This document shows positions 59,695 to 64,000 of a stretch of DNA of 64,000 bases, one piece after another. The position numbers and the translations under genes were made by a program. Numbering within the stretch: the first letter of the stretch is position 1; the number at the start of each line of letters is the position of its first letter. The DNA comes from Paenibacillus sabuli. Lineage in GTDB: Bacteria > Bacillota > Bacilli > Paenibacillales > Paenibacillaceae. Location of the stretch: assembly GCF_014705605.1 (NCBI RefSeq), contig NZ_JACXIZ010000026.1:1-64000 (forward strand), given 5' to 3'. The notes below the pieces were generated by a model. It saw only the letters and a program-made list of their open reading frames with translations. It was not told the origin of the DNA and did not search any database.

Positions 59695-60180
59695 TCAAGG
59701 CAAGCGATCGCGGAGCTGCTCCACCTCTTCAGGCGTGAAGCCGGTGGCTGCAGCGATCAGCGTGACGTCCATGTCCAGATCAATCATGCGCTTGGCGATT
59801 TCCTGTCTGCCTTCGAGCTTGCCCTCCAGCTTGCCCTCCAGCTTGCCCTCCAGCTTGCCTTCCAACTTGCCCTCGAGCTTGCCTTCAAGCTTACTTTCCC
59901 GCTTAATATCATCCAATACTTTTTCGAAGCCCATGATCGCTGCATCTCCTTTCGCATTCTGTATAGCGCGCGACGTCAATCAGCAAATATTCAAAGTTGA
60001 GCAATTCGGAGCCGAACATGTCTTCATGGCCGAGCAGCTTGCGAAATTGACGCTCGGCTGTCCACCGCTGTTTTCCGTTGTAGAGCACAATGGGCACAAT
60101 CGGGGACAGGCGGTACGATGTGTCGTGACGCTGGTGGATCGATTCCCGGTGTTCGTCGGATGGCAAATCGGATCCTCCCT
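59695..60180 (-). pseudogene. Rpn/YhgA-type recombination-promoting nuclease remnant
   Basis: One minus frame reads HQRHDTSYRLSPIVPIVLYN, then NGKQRWTAERQFRKLLG and FEYLLIDVARYTE, the middle of Rpn (PD-D/E-x-K transposase-like) proteins. The C-terminal part lies in another frame: VLDDIKRESK, then seven LEGK/LEGR tetrads and MDVTLIAAATGFTPEEVEQL. A frameshift with probable deletion near 59965 separates the two, and the N-terminal nuclease core is missing. LEGK tails with a final helix of this type are characteristic of the family. A relic of a multi-copy mobile-nuclease family. Confidence 0.75.
59805..59892. repeat. 12-bp tandem repeat encoding LEGK units
   Basis: About seven copies of a 12-bp unit (CTTGCCCTCCAG and close variants on the plus strand) encode the LEGK repeats of the nuclease remnant. 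Copy number may vary between isolates by slippage. Confidence 0.8.
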
Positions 60181-60320
60181 TTCGGTTCCTCCTCACCATT
60201 ATACTGCGAACGGCAAACGAGGACAATGAAGGGTCACATTTGAATGGCTTGCAAGTAGCACGTATTCGGAAGCCTGGGCGTGTGCGCATGCAGGAGGCGG
60301 TTGCCAAAATCGGAATTGTC

Positions 60321-60336
60321 ATATATCATGATATAT
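60321..60336. promoter_or_regulatory. Perfect 16-bp palindrome, candidate operator of the GntR regulator
   Basis: ATATATCATGATATAT is perfectly symmetrical and lies 41 bp upstream of the regulator start, where an autoregulatory site is expected. An AT-rich inverted repeat GTATA-N5-TATAC at 61743-61757, before the importer operon, is a looser relative. Confidence 0.5.
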
Positions 60337-60376
60337 TATTATGAGCTATATGGCTTGATGGAAATGAGGGAGCATC

Positions 60377-61528
60377 GTGGAAGAGACATCCTCGAAACCG
60401 CTATACGAGAAAATCTTTGAAAACGTGAAGCAAGACATCGTGGCCGCGAAATACGGCATCGGCGAACGAATCCCGTCGGAGAAGGAACTGGCGGACGCTT
60501 ATGGCGTGAGCCGAATTACTAGCAAAAAGGCGCTGGAGCTGCTGGCAGCGGAGCGGCTGATCGTCCGCAAGCCGGGCAAGGGCTCGTTCGTGGCCGACGC
60601 CGAACGCGATTTTGCGGACAGCGCAGTGGCGGTACAGGAGCCCCCGGGTGCGGCGCCGACGAAAATGGTATCGATCGGCCTGGTCATTACCGACTTTGGC
60701 AATAGCTACGGTACCGGTCTTATCTACGGCATGGAGGAGGCGGCCCGCGAGCATGATTGCTTCCTGGTGCTGCGGCGTTCGTTCGGCATTCCGGACAATG
60801 AGGACGCCTCGATCCAGAAGCTGCTCGAGCTCGGCGTGGACGGGCTGATCGTGTTCCCCGCACAAGGCGAATACTTCAGCGCGGAGATCCTCAAGCTGGT
60901 CATCGAGCACTTCCCGCTGGTGCTGGTCGATCGCCATCTCAAGGGCGTGGCGGCGGCTTCGATCTCGACGGCGCACGCCGATGCGGCCCGCAATGCCACG
61001 GAGTATTTGTTCGACCTCGGGCACCGGCATATCGCCTTCCTCTCGCCGCCGACCGACACGACGGCCGTCGAGGAACGGATCGAAGGATTCATCCAGGCGC
61101 ATGCCGAGCAGGGGGTGGCGGTGGACCGGGAGCTGTGGATCAACGCGGTCACCTCGACGCTGCCCAATTCGTTCAATGAGGCGAATATCGAGCGCGACAT
61201 TGCGATAATCATGCGGCATCTGCAGGAACACCCGGCCATCACGGCCGTATTCGCGGTCGAGTACAACATTGCCCTGCTGGCACGCGAGGCCATCGTGCGC
61301 CTGGGACGCCGCATCCCAGAGGATTATTCGGTGGTGTGCTTCGATTCACCACCGACCTCGCTGGGCGGGGGATATGCCTTCACGCATATCCGCCAGGACG
61401 AGGAGCAGATCGGCCGGCTGGCGGTGGAGAATGTGCTGCGGATCATGAAGGGCGAAACTGTGCCGCGCAAACGGCTGCTCGGCGCCGAGCTGATGGTCGG
61501 CGAATCGACGGGCCCGGCGCGCGCTTAA
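60377..61528 (+). CDS. GntR-HTH / LacI-effector chimeric regulator (AraR type)
   Basis: 383 residues. GntR winged HTH at 8-75 (GERIPSEKELADAYGVSRIT, ERLIVRKPGKGSFV), joined to a sugar-binding LacI-type effector domain from about 97 (VSIGLVITDFGNSYGTGLIY; LGVDGLIVFPAQGEYFS; DRHLKGVAAASIST). This is the AraR architecture. GTG at 60377 after GAGGGAG. It lies upstream of and in line with a sugar importer and probably controls it; the ligand is likely a sugar. Confidence 0.9.
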   Translation: MEETSSKPLYEKIFENVKQDIVAAKYGIGERIPSEKELADAYGVSRITSKKALELLAAERLIVRKPGKGSFVADAERDFADSAVAVQEPPGAAPTKMVSIGLVITDFGNSYGTGLIYGMEEAAREHDCFLVLRRSFGIPDNEDASIQKLLELGVDGLIVFPAQGEYFSAEILKLVIEHFPLVLVDRHLKGVAAASISTAHADAARNATEYLFDLGHRHIAFLSPPTDTTAVEERIEGFIQAHAEQGVAVDRELWINAVTSTLPNSFNEANIERDIAIIMRHLQEHPAITAVFAVEYNIALLAREAIVRLGRRIPEDYSVVCFDSPPTSLGGGYAFTHIRQDEEQIGRLAVENVLRIMKGETVPRKRLLGAELMVGESTGPARA

Positions 61529-61614
61529 GGTGCTTCCGTGCAGGCGGGCCCTGCAGCGCCGTTTTGCCGTTACCGGATTGGCAATGTCCGTCACCGGATG
61601 GGCGATAAGGGTAC

Positions 61615-61643
61615 AAAGACTTCCGGCGGGAAGTCTTTTTGTT
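61615..61643 (+). terminator. Rho-independent terminator after the GntR gene
   Basis: AAAGACTTCC and GGAAGTCTTTTT form a stem of about 9 bp with a GGCG loop and a T-run. Separates the regulator from the importer operon. Confidence 0.8.
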
Positions 61644-61778
61644 GTGGCGCTTCGCTTGAGACGAGGCGGCGAGCCCTCACTTGCGGAGCTGTAGCCCGGG
61701 TCGCTTTGCGGCGGGCGGGACTTTACTCCCTTTGTCATCTTGGTATATCAACTATACGGAATTTTAGAAAATTAAATA

Positions 61779-61807
61779 TTGACATCATACTAATATAACA
61801 ATATACT
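61779..61807 (+). promoter_or_regulatory. Strong sigma-A promoter of the importer operon
   Basis: TTGACA (61779-61784) and TATACT (61802-61807) are exactly 17 bp apart, with AT-rich flanks. About 90 bases separate the expected start from the binding-protein ATG. Confidence 0.85.
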
Positions 61808-61813
61808 GACTGG

Positions 61814-61827
61814 TGTAAGCGCTATCC
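61814..61827 (+). promoter_or_regulatory. cre (CcpA) site
   Basis: TGTAAGCGCTATCC matches TGWAANCGNTNWCA at all but the last position, with the central CG intact. It overlaps the predicted transcription start, so CcpA would block initiation when preferred sugars are present. Confidence 0.65.
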
Positions 61828-61906
61828 ATTATGCAATATGGACTTTATGCAAGCGTATTCATTCATCTGTGCAAGACCTCGATTATAAAAAAGGGAGGCA
61901 TCACCA

Positions 61907-63232
61907 ATGAAGAAGAAATGGATGACCTTGACGGCAACTGTGCTGACGACGGCGCTGCTCGCCGGCTGCAGCGGCAATAGCGGCGGCAGCGCAGGCGGCA
62001 ATGCAGGCGAGGGAGGGACCAACTCCGGCGCCGCCGGGAGCGGCGAATCGGGCGGTGCGCCGGTCGAGCTGACCTTCTGGGGCGATTGGGGCGGCGAAGG
62101 GCAGGCCCAGTTCGAGACGATGGCGGGCGCCTTCAATGCATCGCAGGACGACATTCGCGTCAAGTACGTGCTCCAGCAGGACATGATTACCAAGTTCCTG
62201 ACCTCCGCGACCTCGGGCGGCACGCCGGACATTCTATTCTGGGATCGCTGGCGGACGTCGCTGTACGCGCCGAAGAACGTGCTGCACCCGATCGACGAGC
62301 TGATGGCTCGCGACGGGGTTGAGCGCGACCACTACTTCGAGGAGTCGCTCAAGGAGCTGACGTACAACGATCAGTTGTACGGCCTGCCGCTTACCGTCGA
62401 TGCGCGGGCGTTGTTCTACAACAAGACGATGCTGGAGGAGGCCGGGCTCGAGCTGCCGACCACCTGGGAAGAGCTGGCGACGGCCGCCAAGGCGCTGACC
62501 AAGCGCAGCGGCGACCGGCTGGAGGTGGCTGGCTTCTCGATGGGCGATCCGGGACTGTTCAGCATGTATCTGCAGCAAGCGGGCGGCCAGATGCTGACCG
62601 CGGACGGCAAGACCAATTTCAATAATGCGCAGGGCCTGGAGGTCTTGTCCTTCTGGGATCGGCTGATGAATGAAGACAAGGTGTACAAGATCGGCTTCGA
62701 GCAGGGGCTGGGCGAGGGCACCGACGCCTTTGTCACCGGCAAGCTGGCGATGCACTACACCGGACCGTGGATGCTCAGCACCTACAAGAAGTACGGCAGC
62801 GAGCTCGACTTCGGCATTGTGCCGCCGCCGGCCGGACCCGGCGGCGATCTGGCCAGCGTGATGGGCGGCTTCGGCCTGGTCATTCCCGAGGGCTCGCAGC
62901 ACAAGGAGGAGGCGTGGACGTTCATCAAGTGGTGGCTCGCCAACAAGGACAACGCCATGCTCTGGGCCGAGACGTCGCTTAATCTGCCCGGCTACAAGCC
63001 GGCGCTGGAGGACCCGTTCTTCGCCGACGATCCGCTGTGGCAGCCGTTCCTGGAGACGCTGGAGTTCGCCAAGATCCGGCCGCAGCACCCCGGCTATTCC
63101 GTCATGGAGGTCGATGGCCTGATCCCTAATCTGGAGCTGTTCCTGCAGCGCAAGCAGAGCGCCGAGGAGACGCTGGCCAAGGCGCAGACGCAAGGCGACA
63201 AGCTGCTCAAGGATAACGAGGTGATCGAGTAA
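61907..63232 (+). CDS. Sugar ABC transporter substrate-binding lipoprotein (family 1, MalE/UgpB-like)
   Basis: 441 residues. Signal peptide with lipobox ALLAGC (Cys about residue 21), long Gly/Ser/Asn linker to residue 45, then a family-1 binding domain: VELTFWGDWGGEGQAQFETM, TPDILFWDRWR, LYGLPLTVDARALFYNKTML (hallmark), and GKLAMHYTGPWMLSTYKKYG. GGGAGG before the ATG. It is shorter than, and unrelated to, the LipO-type binding proteins elsewhere in the window. Works with the permease encoded next. Confidence 0.93.
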   Translation: MKKKWMTLTATVLTTALLAGCSGNSGGSAGGNAGEGGTNSGAAGSGESGGAPVELTFWGDWGGEGQAQFETMAGAFNASQDDIRVKYVLQQDMITKFLTSATSGGTPDILFWDRWRTSLYAPKNVLHPIDELMARDGVERDHYFEESLKELTYNDQLYGLPLTVDARALFYNKTMLEEAGLELPTTWEELATAAKALTKRSGDRLEVAGFSMGDPGLFSMYLQQAGGQMLTADGKTNFNNAQGLEVLSFWDRLMNEDKVYKIGFEQGLGEGTDAFVTGKLAMHYTGPWMLSTYKKYGSELDFGIVPPPAGPGGDLASVMGGFGLVIPEGSQHKEEAWTFIKWWLANKDNAMLWAETSLNLPGYKPALEDPFFADDPLWQPFLETLEFAKIRPQHPGYSVMEVDGLIPNLELFLQRKQSAEETLAKAQTQGDKLLKDNEVIE

Positions 63233-63290
63233 GCCGCCGTCCGCGCGCAAGGCGGGAGGAGCAGGAGAAAGAGAAGAAGGAGGGATCCCG

Positions 63291-64000
63291 GTGTCCGCGA
63301 TCAACAAGCTGGAGCGTCATCAGGCCAGAACCGCATACCTGTTCATCGCGCCGACGATGCTGCTGTTCGTCATCTTCATGGTCATCCCGGTCGGGATGGC
63401 GCTGTACCTGAGCTTCACCAACTACGATGTGCTCAGCCGCATGGACTGGGTCGGGCTGGACAATTACCGCAGGCTATGGGACGACAGCTTGCTCTGGCTG
63501 ACTTTTCGCAATGTGCTGCTGTATGCGGTGCTCTTCGTCCCGCTCAATATCGTCGTCTCCTTCGGACTGGGGCTGCTGGTGAACAAGGCCTGGCGCGGCA
63601 TCAAGCTGCTGCGCACCTTGTACTACCTGCCGACGCTGACCTCGGCAGTCGCAGCCGCCACCGTCTGGCTGTGGCTGCTGCATCCCGAGTTCGGCCTGGT
63701 CAACGGCGTGCTGTCCGGGCTGGGGATCACCGGGCCGGCTTGGGTCGCCGAGACGGAGACGGCGATGGTGGCGATCGTGCTCGTGACGCTCTGGCAGTCG
63801 GTCGGCTCTAATATGATCATCTATCTGGCGGGTCTGCAGGGCGTGCCGGGACATCTGTACGAGTCGGCGCGCCTGGACGGGGCCAACCGCTGGGACATGA
63901 TCCGCTATATCACCTGGCCGCAATTGCGGCCGACGACGTTCCTCGTCAGCACGATGGCGATCATCGGCGCGCTGCAGCTGTTCGATCAGGCCTTCGTCCT
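63291..64000 (+). CDS. Sugar ABC permease (MalF/UgpA type), cut by window end
   Basis: The GTG at 63291 follows GAAGGAGG with suitable spacing, and the frame is open to the last base (about 236 codons). It reads AYLFIAPTMLLFVIFMVIPV, then YLSFTNYDVLSRMDWVGLDN and the EAA loop LYESARLDGANRWDMIRYIT, standard for MalF/UgpA permeases of about 290-300 residues. Lies 58 bases after the binding-protein gene in the same operon. A MalG-type partner is expected just beyond the window. Confidence 0.92.
   Translation, partial: MSAINKLERHQARTAYLFIAPTMLLFVIFMVIPVGMALYLSFTNYDVLSRMDWVGLDNYRRLWDDSLLWLTFRNVLLYAVLFVPLNIVVSFGLGLLVNKAWRGIKLLRTLYYLPTLTSAVAAATVWLWLLHPEFGLVNGVLSGLGITGPAWVAETETAMVAIVLVTLWQSVGSNMIIYLAGLQGVPGHLYESARLDGANRWDMIRYITWPQLRPTTFLVSTMAIIGALQLFDQAFV

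Noticed and set aside
1-64000. tRNA, rRNA, riboswitch, T-box or CRISPR
   Set aside because: No tRNA T-loop with cloverleaf arms, conserved riboswitch core or regularly spaced repeat array was seen on reading either strand. Only a covariance-model scan could exclude divergent cases.

Overview
The window looks like chromosome from a high-GC Paenibacillaceae (Paenibacillus/Cohnella type). This rests on GGAGG-type ribosome sites, frequent TTG/GTG starts, sigma-A type promoters, CcpA cre-like sites, FIVAR, SLH and copper-amine-oxidase-N domains, and four LplB/YtcP/LipO-style or MalF-type sugar ABC import loci, each with its own regulator. No tRNA, rRNA, CRISPR array, intact insertion sequence or phage was seen.

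Layout. 1-4.4 kb is a decayed region: a permease lacking its N-terminus, a solute-binding protein whose 3' end runs into a foreign signal peptide, a frameshifted FIVAR/lectin-like secreted protein, and an SRPBCC fragment. 4.4-9 kb holds a ketopantoate-reductase-like gene divergent from a TetR regulator, an APH-type kinase, a DUF6155 protein and a helical protein. 9-16 kb holds a DAO oxidoreductase and an iron-siderophore locus: an AraC regulator fused in frame to a siderophore-binding lipoprotein, two FecCD permeases and an ABCB-type ABC protein, with two Fur-box-like sites. 16-18.6 kb holds a stalk/hydrolase protein apparently lacking its nucleophile elbow, then gene relics. 18.6-27 kb holds a tripartite tricarboxylate transporter (tctABC) operon with a Nif3-like protein, a zinc dehydrogenase, a TIM-barrel isomerase and a monooxygenase-like protein, divergent from a LysR gene; a type I dehydroquinase converges on LysR.

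27-34.6 kb is mixed: a membrane-anchored carboxylesterase, an ATP-binding LuxR-type pseudogene with an internal deletion, a subtilase/SLH deletion pseudogene, a truncated paralogue of the 16-kb hydrolase, an SF0329 protein, a beta-lactamase-fold hydrolase and a coiled-coil protein. 34.7-45.3 kb is an IclR-controlled sugar or sugar-acid locus (DapA-family aldolase, ABC importer, sialidase-fold protein), then an AraC gene and a translationally coupled FAD-oxidoreductase pair. 46.3-58.1 kb is a glycan locus: a very large GH94-like phosphorylase-type enzyme, an EEP phosphatase/nuclease, an ABC importer, two tandem LacI paralogues and a sulfatase. Two pairs of identical GAAACGTTTC operators sit near the two promoters of this locus, spaced by close to whole DNA turns. 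58.5-64 kb has a NERD protein, an Rpn-nuclease remnant, a GntR-LacI chimeric regulator and the start of another sugar ABC importer with a near-perfect promoter and a cre site.

Two themes stand out. Intact carbohydrate-import operons sit beside an unusually high density of deletion and frameshift relics, several of them fragments of genes still present in the window. And several regulator/operator pairs (LacI, Fur, IclR, GntR, TetR, LysR) can be proposed from sequence. I see no clearly new system. The most unusual items are the AraC-lipoprotein fusion at an A7 tract, the phased LacI operators, and the nucleophile-less hydrolase with its truncated sibling.
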